Shown in pieces: positions 44,925-56,218 of a stretch of DNA of 64,000 bases. The translations under genes and the position numbers were made by a program. This DNA comes from Nelumbo lutea (taxonomy: Eukaryota; Streptophyta; Magnoliopsida; Proteales; Nelumbonaceae), in NCBI GenBank assembly GCA_022828595.1, contig JAKGHH010000001.1, forward strand, positions 212,859,848-212,923,847, written 5' to 3'. Within the stretch, counting starts at the first letter, position 1; each line of letters opens with the position of its first letter. Below the pieces are notes generated by a model that made no database searches, was not told the DNA's origin, and worked only from the letters and a program-made list of their open reading frames with translations.

Positions 44925-45430
44925 GGCAATTGGGTTGGGTTCTGGTTGGGCCAAGATATTTTGGGTTAATTTGAAGTTGGGTTGAATTTCGGGTTGGGTT
45001 GGTAAATGCTATACCCTAACCCTAACTGTTCGGTTAGGGTTGACTCATGGGTCATTTTGGGTCATTCCAAAAAATAATGGAAATTTAAAAACAATGAAAA
45101 ATACATAAAAAATACCAAAATTAAATGAATTAATCTTAAAATTCCAAAATAAAATAAAAAAATAACTTGAATATTTAACAATTTAAATAGCAAACAATAA
45201 AGAGTGAAGAATAAATAGTAAAGATTAAAGAGTGGAAACTTCTAACAAATACATAAATAGTCCTAATTAGACTTGACAATCGGGTAAGCGGGCTGACGCA
45301 TGACCCAACCCAACTCAACCCATTTTTCTCCAAGTTCGGTCATTCTCAAGTTCAGGTAGCTAAATATGAGACCCTAACCCTATTTTTTCAGGTTGGATTG
45401 GGTCAAATTCGTGGCTTGGGTCAACTTTTT
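44925..45430. repeat. Dispersed GGGTTGGGTT-type repeat, copy 2
   Basis: GGGTTGGGTTCTGGTTGGGC, GGTTGGGTTGGTAAATG and, at the far end, CCCAACCCAACTCAACCC flank an A-rich middle. The G-rich and C-rich ends are inverted relative to each other. Confidence 0.45.
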
Positions 45431-46269
45431 GCCGGGATAAAGAAAGTGGTCCACGTTAGAGGGCCTCTCCTTAATCCAAACCCCCCATGCTGCTCTCTCT
45501 CTCCTTAATTCTCTCTTCCTCCCTCTTCCCACCACTCCCAAACTACAAGTCATCGGCCTTTAAAATTTCCTTACCAAAAACAATCCTAAAATCTCTCTCT
45601 TTATACCCTTTTTCCTAAAATCTCTCCACTCCTAATTTATTGCCCATAAAACTCTTATTTTATACCCTTCCAATTATTTAAGACATGTCATCTCCCAACT
45701 CCTAAAACATCTTCTCATTCTTTAAATATTGCTCATAACTAACTTTTTTTATACTCCTAATTAATTAACCATTTTCATGATTAATTACAAATTCACAAAA
45801 ATACTATTTCTAATAATTAATAATTTTTATTTTATTAATATTTTGGGATTAATTACTAATATTTTTGACAATTTATTAATAGTTTACCAACATTAATTAA
45901 CTATTCTCAGGATTAATTAAAAAAATACCAAAACTCACTTAAAATCTATTATTTATATCCACGATTTTTTAAGCATTACCAAAATATATTACTTTTTAAT
46001 AATTAATATTAGTGATATATTAATAATTAATTATTAATTAATTAGTGATATATTATCAAAATTAATTAATTACCAATAATAATTAGTTATTTTATATTAA
46101 TATTAAAATTAAAAATTTAATATGTGTTTTCATGAATAATTAAATTAATTATTTTATTACTTTTTTGATAATTCAAAATATTAGTTTTATTAATTAATAA
46201 TATTACTGAATATTACTATTAATAACAACAATATTTTTTTATGAAATATTAGTTTTATCAACCAAAACT

Positions 46270-46930
46270 TTTTGCACAAGTTGGTTTTGAGTTTTCAAAC
46301 TTTAAGCAAGGTTTAGGCAAAAAAAACTTAAGTCTAACCTAAACTCAGGTTGGGCTTGGGTTGAAGCCTCGGGTAGTTCGAACTCAATCCAACCCATTTG
46401 AGCTCATGCCAATATTTTATGATAGACTAAGCTATATAGTTCAATATGCACCAAGGCCAAGATGTTAGGTTAAGCTCGGATTGGACCTAAGTTGATAAAC
46501 TCAAGCTTAGGGTAGTAAATTCTCAATAATTATTGTCATATTATTTTTGTTATATATTAGTAAATTATCAATAATTATTGAAAATTGCCAGTAATTTTTC
46601 TCCTTCCAACCTAGCCCTAACTTGAGCCTTAACCCAACATCTTGGATTGGGTTTAGAATTGGACATGTTGAACTTTGTAGCCCAATTTCTAGGTAGAATT
46701 AATATATTGATAATATGTAAGATATATATATATCACAAAATGTTGGTAGACTCTAATTGATCAAATCAAACTTGGGCTACCTGTGGCCTCAACCCAAGCT
46801 CAACCTTAATTTAGGTTAGACTTGAGTTATTTTAGCCTAAGTCCAACTTGAAGTTTGAAAACTCAAGTCCAACCTGTGCAAAATCTTTGGTTGAACTTGG
46901 TTTTGCTCAGGTTAAGCTTACCCAAGATGC
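46270..46930. repeat. Dispersed GGGTTGGGTT-type repeat, copy 3
   Basis: Shares with 3590-3670 the block TAGCCCAATTTCTAGGTAGAAT, then ATATATCACAAAATGTTGG. The outer parts (AGTTGGTTTTGAGTTTTCAA and AAGTTTGAAAACTCAAGTCC) are inverted repeats of one another. Confidence 0.5.
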
Positions 46931-48400
46931 AACTTAACTCCTTTTGCCCCAAGTTATTTTAACAAAGCCCATGCATCTTATAGGCCCCACTCTTATTTAT
47001 ATAAGAAATTGATGTTTAATTTTTGGAATTTTATAGAAATAAAACACGAATAATACAATAATTATTTGAGTAATTAAAGTTTAAGAATTTGTACATGATA
47101 TGTATCTTAGAAATTCTAAAGATATGTATAGTTTTTAATAAGAATTCTTTTACAAATTGTTAATTAATATTTTGATTTACATTAAAAAACATCATATTTA
47201 TTTTTAAAAAATAATTGAGAATTAAATATTAAATTGACTTTTCTGTTAATAAACAAAACTAAAAATAATAAAATAAAAAATAATTAATACACACACACAC
47301 ACAGACTAAAACACATCAGTCTAGAAATTTTCTCATTTTTCTCATTTTTACTTTTTATTCCATGTTGTTTTTTTAAACAACCAATGAGATGCTCTCCTTC
47401 CCCATAAAATCTCTCTCTCTCTCTCTCATGTTCTCAATAACCTAAATAATGTCATCTCCTAAACTACCTCCCTCCCTCACTTTCTCTTGAATTTTCTCTA
47501 ATTCCTATTTCATCTCCTAAATTATCTCTAATTTTGTATAGAGTTTCTCTTCTAAATTATCTGTAATTCCTATTTATCCTCTCTCCTACATTTTATTTAT
47601 ATCTAGCTAAAGAAAGATTGAATTATAAAAATATCAAAATGATTTAAAATTCTAACAAAATTATATAATAACTTTAAAATATTTATTCAAAACATAAAAA
47701 GTAATTATAATTGATTTAAAAAATATTCATATTATTAATAATTTCATATTTTTACAAAATTCATCACAAAATTATGTACAAACAATATAAATTACGATTT
47801 TCCAAATTATTCAATTTAAATGTTATTCAAACAATAAAATTTTCAAATTAATAAAATTAACTATTATTTAAATATTTTAATAACTAAAAAATTTAAATAA
47901 CAAAATATTAAAATTAATAATAATTTTATATTTTAGAAAATTTATAACGAAATTATGTATTAATAGTATAAATTATAACTTTATAGATTATTAAATTCAA
48001 TAAGTAATTAATATTTTAAATTCAAGTAATTATATTATTTAAATAACTAAAAAATAATATAAATAACTATTTTCACTTATATCAATTAATAATTCTAGAA
48101 AATAACTTCCAAAAAATAATATTTATTAATAATAATTTTAAAATCTTAATCAACATTTATGTATACTAAAATTAATATTTATTGTATTTTCAATAATTAT
48201 ATAATGTTTTTGTGACAAATATTTTTTCTATAATTATGTATAAATTTATTGTGATTATTGTATTTTTATTAGTTATTATTATATTTTCTTTGTCAATGTA
48301 TTTTCAAATTATATATTTTTTCTATTAATTTTCAATAATTATGGGAGATTAAACTATTTGTTATTTATTAGTTATTGGGCTATTAATTTAGCTGAAATTA

Positions 48401-48878
48401 GGGGTGTTCACAGGTTGCTTTGACTTGGTTGTAGGTTGCTTGTCCAACCAAATTGACCTGTTCAAGTTGAGGAGTTGGTCACTTGAAATTGAGTAACCAT
48501 AATCGACCAACTTGGATTGTATCGGTTGGTTAAAAAGATTTAAACTTAAAAAATTATGTTTAAATTTAAAAAATTTATAGTAGCATTATTAAAAAAATAA
48601 ATGTAAAAATTAAGTTTATGATTAAAATATTTTAGACTAAGAAATATGGAAATTTTCTCACTTTCTCGTTTTAAGAAAATTATATTATATATATATATAT
48701 ATATATAAATATATGGTCAGATCGTTCGATTTTGGTCGATTTATAAATGGCCAAAGCGAAATTGATTCAACTTGGTCGAGTTGGGAAATTGTTGAACGAA
48801 AGCTAAATGGAAATACTAGAAAATTGACCAACTTGAGTTGAGTTAGTTGGTTTCATCAATTTGTTGAACAACCTTATA
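48401..48878. mobile_element. hAT-like MITE with 8-bp flanking repeat
   Basis: The left end GGGGTGTTCACAGGTTG and the right end (read inward) AAGGTTGTTCAACAAATTG are inverted. The octamer TGAAATTA occurs on both sides (48393-48400 and 48879-48886). Internal motifs GGTCGATT and CCAACTTG are repeated. A (TA)n run lies near 48684-48707. No ORF. Confidence 0.55.
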
Positions 48879-48886
48879 TGAAATTA

Positions 48887-49466
48887 ATTATTGTAATTGT
48901 TGTATTATAAAAGAATATTGAAAATAGTGCATAAAATATAAATACTTATTAATTATTTAACCATTGGTTTTTTGGTTAAATGGTCCGACCATCCAGTCCA
49001 AGCTTAGGGTCAGATGGTTTGGAGTCCCGGACCTATGATAGTTGACATGGTTGCCAGGTCAACTGGTCCTACCGTCTGGCCGATCCGGTTTTCAAAACCA
49101 TGAGACATAGAAGCAGAAGCCCTAAGGGAAACTAGAGGAAGAAGAAGAGTTGCTATCAGACCATCAGTTGCGATGATGGACTCGCAGCGCCTTAGCTTAG
49201 CTGTTCACTAATCACGATGTACACTACCATGGATAACTGATAAGAAGCAGGATGCATCTTGTCAAAGCGTGTCAACACACTGTATGCACGGCAGAAGCGT
49301 GCTAAAGCCAAACAGGCTGAAAAAGGAAAACGTAAATGAGTCCCAACTCCCAATACGTTTGGGTTTTTTATTTTTTTACTTTTTTTATTTTTAATTATTT
49401 TAATAAAAATAATAAAATAATAAATAACTTCTGACTAACCGAAAAAACGTTTGAATGAATGCTTAG
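48887..49466. other. Upstream spacer of UGT copy B
   Basis: No gene seen. At 48980-49105, CCGGTTTTCAAAACCATG and nearby GGTCCGACCATCCAGTCC resemble one end of the hAT-like MITE at 42731-43057, without a partner end. Confidence 0.4.
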
Positions 49467-49476
49467 GACACGTGTC
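49467..49476. promoter_or_regulatory. G-box / ABRE-like palindrome upstream of UGT copy B
   Basis: GACACGTGTC is a perfect palindrome with the core ACACGTGT, 115 bp before the TATA box. Such cores bind bZIP factors in abscisic acid and light responses. Confidence 0.45.
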
Positions 49477-49590
49477 ATATAGACTCATTGTACTTCTGCG
49501 TTGTTCCTACGCCTTTTGCTTTCGGAAAATCCCAGCTCCACGAGTTGTGCAACGAGTCGACAAAGTAATTAATTTCGACAACATTTTGTC

Positions 49591-49598
49591 TATAAAAA
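49591..49598 (+). promoter_or_regulatory. TATA box of UGT copy B
   Basis: TATAAAAA lies 123 bp before the ATG. A start of transcription about 30 bp downstream would leave a leader of roughly 90 bp. Confidence 0.65.
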
Positions 49599-49713
49599 GA
49601 AGCCAACGACGCCCATCCCAAGCTGCAACTCAGCTAACAGTTAGAGATCTGTGTAGTAGGAAAGTCCGTCCCTCTAGAGGCTCTAGCTTCTAGCTAGAAA
49701 TTAGAGTAACGAA

Positions 49714-51244
49714 ATGGAGGAGGAGCAGTCTTATAAAGCCCATGTCATCGTCTTTCCCTACCCTGCCCAAGGCCACCTAAACCCCCTGCTCCAATTCTCC
49801 AAACGCTTAGCCTTCAAAGGCCTAAAAGTTACATTTGCTATCACCAGATTTGTCTCTAAGTCCATGCACGCCAAACCCAACTCCCTCCAGTTCCAGCTGA
49901 TCTCTGATGGTTTTGACGACGGTGGCTTTGAGCATGCACAGAGCATCCATGACTACCTCACTCGTTTTAAGGAAGTGGGCTCTCAGACCTTGGCTAAACT
50001 CATCAACAAGATGGATAGCTCTGGGCAACCAGTCAGTTGTCTGATATATGACTCATTCTTCCCCTGGGCTCTGGATGTGGCCAAACAGCTTGGCATAGTT
50101 GGGGTTCCTTTGTTCACTCAAATGTGTGCCACCAACAACATATACTACCATCTCCACCAGGGATTGCTCACTCTCCCACTGCTAGACCCCGCTGTTTCCA
50201 TTCCTGGGTTGCCCCCTCTTGATATTAAGGACATGCCATCTTACATTTCTGCTCCAGGGTTATACCCAGCTTATTTTGCAATGATCCTAGGTCAATTCTC
50301 TAACTTAGACAAGGTAGATTGCATACTTGTCAACACTTTCAACAAGTTGGAGGAAGAGGTTTGTGATTTGTCAACTTCTACGTACGTACCTACAATATAA
50401 TCCTAATAATTAATCCAAAGTCGTCTGATGATCGATCATGTCGATCTGTCTCATGCGCATTAATTTTTCTTTGAGATTTTTGTTTCCTTCCTTGTTGAAC
50501 TGATTTTATTGTGTACTTTAGGTGGTGGAGTGGATGGCTAAACGCTTGCCACTGAAGGCAATCGGACCAACAATACCGTCCATTTTCCTGGACAAACGGG
50601 TGGAAGATGACAAGGACTATGGTCTCAATCTCTACAAACCAGACAATGGCGCTTGCATAAACTGGCTGAACGAGAGGGCTGATGCATCAGTTGTTTACGT
50701 ATCATTCGGGAGCATGGCTGCACTCAGTGTCGAACAGATGGAAGAAATTGCCTGGGGCTTGAAGAGAAGCGAGAGCTACTTCTTGTGGGTGGTGAGGAGG
50801 TCAGAGACGGACAAGCTCCCTAACTGCTTTGTGGAGGAGACATCAGACAAGGGGTTGGTAGTAAGTTGGTGCCCACAGTTAGAGGTATTGAACCACCAAG
50901 CTGTGGGCTGCTTTGTTACGCATTCTGGGTGGAATTCAACTCTAGAGGGAGTGAGCTTGGGAGTACCAATGGTGGGAATACCACAGTGGACAGACCAAAC
51001 CCTGAACGCAAAATTTGTTCAGGATATATGGGGAATGGGCCTCAGAGCTCAGCCAGATGAGAAGGGGATTGTGAGTAGGGAAGAAGTGGAGCGATGCATA
51101 ATGGAAGTTATGGAAGGAGAGAAGGGGAAACAGATTAGGAAGAATGCCATCAAATGGAGAGATTTGGCTAGAGAGGCAGTGAGTGGAGGAGGAAGTTCTG
51201 ATAAAAACATTGACGAATTTATAGCCAAACTGGTGGGTTTTTGA
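49714..51244 (+). CDS. UDP-glycosyltransferase, UGT74-type, copy B (two exons)
   Basis: Predicted cytosolic enzyme that transfers a sugar from a UDP-sugar to a small acceptor, close in sequence to copy A. Exon 1 is 49714-50358 and exon 2 is 50522-51244. The 163-bp GT-AG intron is in phase 0 at the same place as in copy A (LEEE then VVEWM). The product is 455 residues, ending IAKLVGF, shorter than copy A because the nine-residue tail is absent. His21 in QGHLNP and Asp113 in LIYDSFFPWA are the catalytic pair. The UDP-sugar box is at about residues 331-374 and ends WTDQ, which favours glucose. It carries THSGWNS where nearly all plant family 1 enzymes have THCGWNS (Ser at residue 350). Both splice sites and the reading frame are intact, so it is probably functional. 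The acceptor is unknown. Confidence 0.95.
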
Positions 51245-51846
51245 ATTGATGGTCGACTTTAACAAAAGCTCCTTTCTGTGTTGAATTCGATTGATATGCA
51301 GTGTGGTCTCGTTTGTCAGCATTAAAAACAATGTTGGTTGTTTTATCATCAAGCTATCTACTAGCTCATGTTGTATTAATCCAGAATATTGATGGTTTCT
51401 AATCTCATCAACCTCGTCGAATGGATATCCTGGCAAATTTCTAATGTCTCTTCTGTTTACCTTCCTATTCATAAAAGACTCTGACTCTGATATAGAAATG
51501 ACATCATTCTGTATGAAGATGTTACCACCATGTGATTCTGCAAAATAATTAAGCAATGGGCCCAATGTCCTACACTTTCCAGACAGGTGTAGTTGGAACA
51601 CCTTTCGGAGAAGGAGTGGAAATGTACGATTTGCAAATGGATCAACCGGGGTCTAGTAGTGCAGGACATACCGCAAACAGGGTAACATCACCATGTACAT
51701 TCGGAACATCACTGAAATTCAACTTTATTCTACCCATGTCCACAATATGGACCAATACTCTCATAGTATTTGTGTACCAATATTTTTATTGTTTACCAAA
51801 AAGAAAAAAAGCTGCTGATTTTTAATACATTCTATAATTAATTTTT
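51245..51846. other. Downstream region of UGT copy B
   Basis: The segment 51400-51460 matches the region downstream of copy A. The frame at 51556-51825 has no family features, and I regard it as chance. Confidence 0.45.
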
Positions 51847-52390
51847 AGGATAATTTGATGAAAACTTCCTTGAAGTTTTTGATTGGTACCGAAAGTTCCT
51901 CTGGAGTTTGGTAATTCCAATCATCTCCCCTAAAGTTCTTAACACAATTGCAAGTAAAGTCCATTTGTTAGAATCCGCATGAGAGTTATAAAAATGTCTA
52001 AAATACTCATATAGTTATTATTGAGGCTGGATTCTATAGAAAAAAAACATAATATAAACTTTATAAATCACAGAAAAGAAGATAATTTAAAATTATAATA
52101 ACTTTACCTTTGAGGGATTGATATGAAGGGTAAATTTGGAAAACAAATCAATTTCAAAAAAAAAAAAAGAAAGATATTTGAAAGGTTTGGGTTAGCGATT
52201 AATTATATGAACAAAAAATTTGGAAAATAAACGTTTTGGTCAAAAGCAACCACATGGGTATTTTGCACACTTTCATGCCTCATTTTTAGAGGATTTTAAC
52301 AAAGGAAATCTACTTGCAACTATGCTAGAAAGTTCGGGAGGTTTCAACAACAACTAAAAACTTTAATAGAGGTTTTGGCAATTTACCCTT
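51847..52390. mobile_element. MULE-like foldback MITE
   Basis: The left end AGGATAATTTGATGAAAACT and the reverse complement of the right end, AAGGGTAAATTGCCAAAACC, align. Inner blocks pair too: GAAAGTTCCTCTGGAGTTTG on the left with GAAACCTCCCGAACTTTCTA from the right. The flanks share ATTTTTA. Non-coding. Confidence 0.6.
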
Positions 52391-52558
52391 ATTTTTAAAC
52401 TAAATTAACCATATATTATCTCCTATATTGAAACTTTTAAAATTCAAAAATGTTTCATACTTCTGCACTCTCATTAAATTTAAGTTATTCTTAGTTTTAA
52501 GGTAATAATTCAAATTCAAACTAAATGATAGATCTTATTAGCAAGTTTGTAGGGTTAG

Positions 52559-53950
52559 TGATGAGGGCAGATTTGGCCCTCCAGTGAAATTGTGACATGT
52601 GGCACCTCGTGACAACTAGGCAAACACCCAGGCAACAACTGACCAAGTTGGTGTCCCACCCAGGCATCGGTCTGGCTGGCTTGGCGCGGCGTGGCACGAC
52701 CTGCATGCGGCCTACGTGCAGCCTGCACGTGGCCTGGTGTGGCCTGCGTGCGACCTGGCGTGGCCTGTGCGCGGCCTGCATGGCCTGTGGGCAGCTTGCG
52801 CGACCTGGCCGGATCAGCCTGGCACATGATCCGACCTGGCTGACCTGGAAACCCATAAGATGCCCGCCGGTGAATCATAATGGCATACCCCGTGAGCTCG
52901 GTAGCACACCAAGGAACTCACCAAGGAGCTCGGTAGCTCACCAAAGAACTTGCCATGGAGCTAGGTAGCTCTCCAAGGAGCTCACCACTAAGGAGCCAGG
53001 CAGCTCGGCAAAGCTCACCACAAGCAGCTCGACATAGCTCCCCCGGGCAGCTCACCACTTGTAGGGTAGCTCGATATAGAAGAGTAGTATGGCGTATCAC
53101 AGGAAGATCTTTTGCCTGACAACCTGGCCCAGACACCAACCCGCCGACTGACACAAGCGCTGACCTGACAACCTTGCCCAGGCGCCAACCTGGCCGCCTG
53201 ACACAAGCGCCAGCCTGACAACCTCAAGGAGTTCACCACCGTACCCCGGTTCTGATGGGATATGACGAGTCTTACCGTATGAAGGCTTTTCACCCACCTA
53301 ACCCGTGAGGACACCACTATATAAGGACCGACCCCCAAAGCCAAAGAGAGGGAAAAAATGATGGTAACCCCTGCTCTCTAGTTCTCTCATTTCTCTCCAA
53401 GCTCTTTGTAATCAGAGTGCTAACTTAGGCATCGGAGAGTCCCCACCGGGAAACCCTCGGGTCCTCTGGTTCAGTTCTCACAGGTCCCTCAGCTCCCGCC
53501 GCCTACAAAGGAGAGGAAATCACCTCATGCAGAGGGCAGTCGGGTTGCGTTGCACCATGGAGCTCCACCGTCCTCTGAGTTGTAGGCCGCCTAGGAGCAG
53601 GTCAAATGACGAGTCCACCAGGCAGTTCTCCCCCTGACAGTTCGCCACCAGGCAGTTCTCCCCCAGGCAGTTCGCCACCAGGCATTTCGCCACCAGGGAG
53701 TTCGCCACCTGGTAGTTCGCCACCAGGGAGTTCGCCACCTGGTAGTTCGCCACCAGGGAGCGCCACCAGGTAGTTCTCCACCAGGGAGTTCACCACCAAG
53801 TAGCTCTCCACTAGGGAGCTTGCCACCAGGGAGTTCACCACCAAGTAGCTCATCACCAAGGCACGTCATCACCGGGTCAAATAACGAGGTACTTAGCCAA
53901 AAATTTATACATCACAAAAAATTGGTACGTGACTAGAAACGGTTACATCA
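52559..53950 (+). repeat. 5-prime LTR of family N member 3
   Basis: 1,392 bp, TGATGAGGG to TTACATCA. U3 holds a GAGCTCGGTAGCTCACCAAG-type minisatellite (about 52895-53060). A TATA box, CTATATAAGG, lies near 53319-53328. U5 holds a 15-bp minisatellite at about 53615-53865. Confidence 0.95.
53615..53865. repeat. 15-bp minisatellite in the 5-prime LTR
   Basis: Units of GCCACCAGGGAGTTC and GCCACCTGGTAGTTC. Because 15 is a multiple of three, it creates open frames (GGELP on minus) without coding meaning. Confidence 0.9.
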
Positions 53951-54664
53951 ATTGGCGTCGTCTGTGGGAACACGCTACAAAAAGCTAAGTTCTCATCCTA
54001 CAAAAGCTAAGTTCTCATCTTACCAAAGCTAAGCCCTCACTTTTTAGAAATTGAAGCTATCGCTTTATAGTTTACATTTTTTTATGAACTCAAAGACTAT
54101 GCAGGGAGCTAACAGACTAAGTAGCTCAACCAACCTTACTTTCAATTCAGATAATGCCTCACTAGTCCTCTCCGCAAGGTCCCCCTACAAAGATGAGCTC
54201 TTCGTGGCTTCCACGGGAGTTGGCGGCCAACAGACTACATAGGCGCCCTTATCGGTCGAGCTTTCCAAGGCTCCCGTGTGAGCTGACGACCTAAAGTTAG
54301 TAGTGTTGCCCCCGAAGGTCGAGCTCCTAGTAGCTTCTTGTAGGAGTGGGTGACCGGCATTACGAAGCTGATGCAGCACAATCATAGCTCGACACCTCAC
54401 AGGCAAAGCCTACGGGCCACATTACTGCTTAAGACCCGGTCGTCTCTCCGACACGAGCAAAGTAAAAAAAGAGTAGACTACGAGTCACTCCCAAAGCCCT
54501 ATTGAACTGGCGGAGACCCCCTCGCCTTACTGGCAATTTGTCACATACAGGCAGCTCTCGAAGCCTAAGGAATTAGATCAACACTTACTAGCTCGTCGAC
54601 TTACGGGCCGAAAGAAATCTACTCCCTTCACTAAGTTACACTCATCTCGGGAGTGGGGGGCAAT

Positions 54665-56102
54665 TGATGAGGGCGGATTTGGCCCTCCAGTGAAATTGTG
54701 GCACGTGGCACCTCGTGACAACTAGGCAAACACCCAGGCAACAACTTACCAAGTTGGTGTTCCACCCGGGCACCAGTCTGGCTGGCCTAGCGCGGCCTGG
54801 CGTGACCTGCGCATGAGCTGGCGCGGCCTACACGGCCTGCACGCGACCTAGCTGGATCAACCTGGCACATGATCCGACCTAGCTGACCTGGCAACCCATA
54901 AGATGCCCACGATGAACCATAACGGCATACCCCGCGAGCTTGGTAGCTCACCAAGGAGCTCGCCAAGGAACTCGGTAGCTCACCAAAGAGCTCACCAAGG
55001 AGCTAGGCAGCTCTCCAAGGAGCTCGCCACTAAGGAGCCAGGCAGCTCGGCAAAGCTCGGCAAAGCTCGCCACAAGTAGCTTGGCATAGCTCCCCCGGGC
55101 AGCTCGCCACTTGTAGGGTAGCTCGATACAGAAGAGTAGTTTGGCGTATCGTAGGAAGATCTCCTGCCTAACAACCTGGCCCAGACACCGATCCGTCGAC
55201 TGACACAGGCACCGACCTGACAACCTGGCCCAGACACCGACCCGCCAACTGACACAGGAGCCGACCTGTCAACCTGGCCCAGGCGCCGACCTGGCAGCCT
55301 GACACAAGCACCAGTCTAACAACCTCGAGGAGTTCAATACTGTACCCCAATTCTAACGGGATATGACGAGTCTTACCGTTTGAAGGCTTTTCACCCACCT
55401 AACTCGCGAGGACACCACTATATAAGGACTCCGACCCCCAAAGCCAAAGAGAGGGAAAAAAGGATGGTAACCCCTGCTCTCTAGTTCTCTCATTTCTCTC
55501 CAAGCTCTCTGTAATCAGAGTGCTAATTTAGGCATCAGAGAGTCCCCGCCGGTAAAATACCCCCGGGTCCTCTGATTCAGTTCTCGCAGGTCCCTCAGCT
55601 CCCGCCGCCTACAAAGGAGAGGAAATCACCTCATGCAAAGTGCAGTCGGGTTGTGTTGCACCATGGAGCTCGACCATCCTCTGAGTTGCAGGCCGCCTAG
55701 GAGCAAGTCAAATGATGAGTCCACCAGGCAGTTCTCCCCCAGGTAGTTCACCACCAGGCAGTTTGCCACCTGGCAATTCGCCACCAGGGAGTTCTCCACC
55801 AGGCAGTTCTCCCCCAGGCATTTCGCCACCAGGCATTTCGCCACCAGGGAGTTCACCACCAGGAAGTTCACCACCAGGGAGTGCTACCAGGTAGTTCTCC
55901 ACCAGGGAGTTCACCACCAAGCAGTTCATCACCAAGTAACTCTCCACCAGGGAACTCACCACCAGGTAGTTCTCCACCAAGGAGTTCACCACCAAGTAGC
56001 TCATCACCAAGGCATGTCACCACCGAGTCAAATAACGAGGTACATAGCCAAAAAATTTATACATCACAAAAAATTGGTACGTGGCCAGAAACGGTTACAT
56101 CA
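54665..56102 (+). repeat. 3-prime LTR of family N member 3
   Basis: 1,438 bp. It matches 52559-53950 except for minisatellite copy number and substitutions. The 15-bp array here spans about 55720-56020, some three units longer than in the partner LTR. Confidence 0.95.
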
Positions 56103-56218
56103 GTTAGGGTTTTTTCCTAAAACAGATCTTGGTTGTTTGTACTAGAGTGGATAAAGTTGCTTATTGTGAATTGGAACCCTATATATGTTATTTTCTAAAT
56201 ATTTGGTGTGAGAAAAAG

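Larger units (their letters stand above)
44456..48392. other. AT-rich intergenic DNA, no gene seen
   Basis: Nearly 4 kb without a gene. It holds two GGGTTGGGTT-type repeat blocks (listed separately), CT-rich patches near 45490-45560 and 47390-47560, and a (CA)n run near 47289-47302. Very AT-rich DNA fills 45760-46260 and 47580-48360. No ORF longer than about 70 codons looks real. Confidence 0.5.
52559..56102 (+). mobile_element. Non-coding LTR retrotransposon (family N), member 3, complete
   Basis: 5-prime LTR 52559-53950, primer-binding site TGGCGTCGTCTGTGGG at 53953, interior 53951-54664, polypurine tract GGGAGTGGGGGGCAAT just before the 3-prime LTR 54665-56102. The pentamer GTTAG lies on both sides (52554-52558 and 56103-56107), a perfect target duplication. 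The 714-bp interior has no gag or pol. It shares short segments with the interior of member 1 (for example GGAGTGGGTGACC and CCAAGGCTCCCGTGTGAGCT against their complements at 7320-7440). Movement would need proteins from another element. Confidence 0.95.

Noticed and set aside
51556..51825. 89-residue frame downstream of UGT copy B
   Set aside because: No recognisable motif and no start context or splice signals. Probably chance in the 3-prime flank.
53591..53872. Gly-Gly-Glu-Leu-Pro repeat proteins on the minus strand
   Set aside because: Produced by a 15-bp minisatellite within an LTR. Open frames occur in several phases and on both strands.
55712..56120. Ser-Pro-Pro-Gly-Ser repeat proteins on +, resembling cell-wall proteins
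   Set aside because: Same 15-bp minisatellite in the 3-prime LTR. No signal peptide or gene context.
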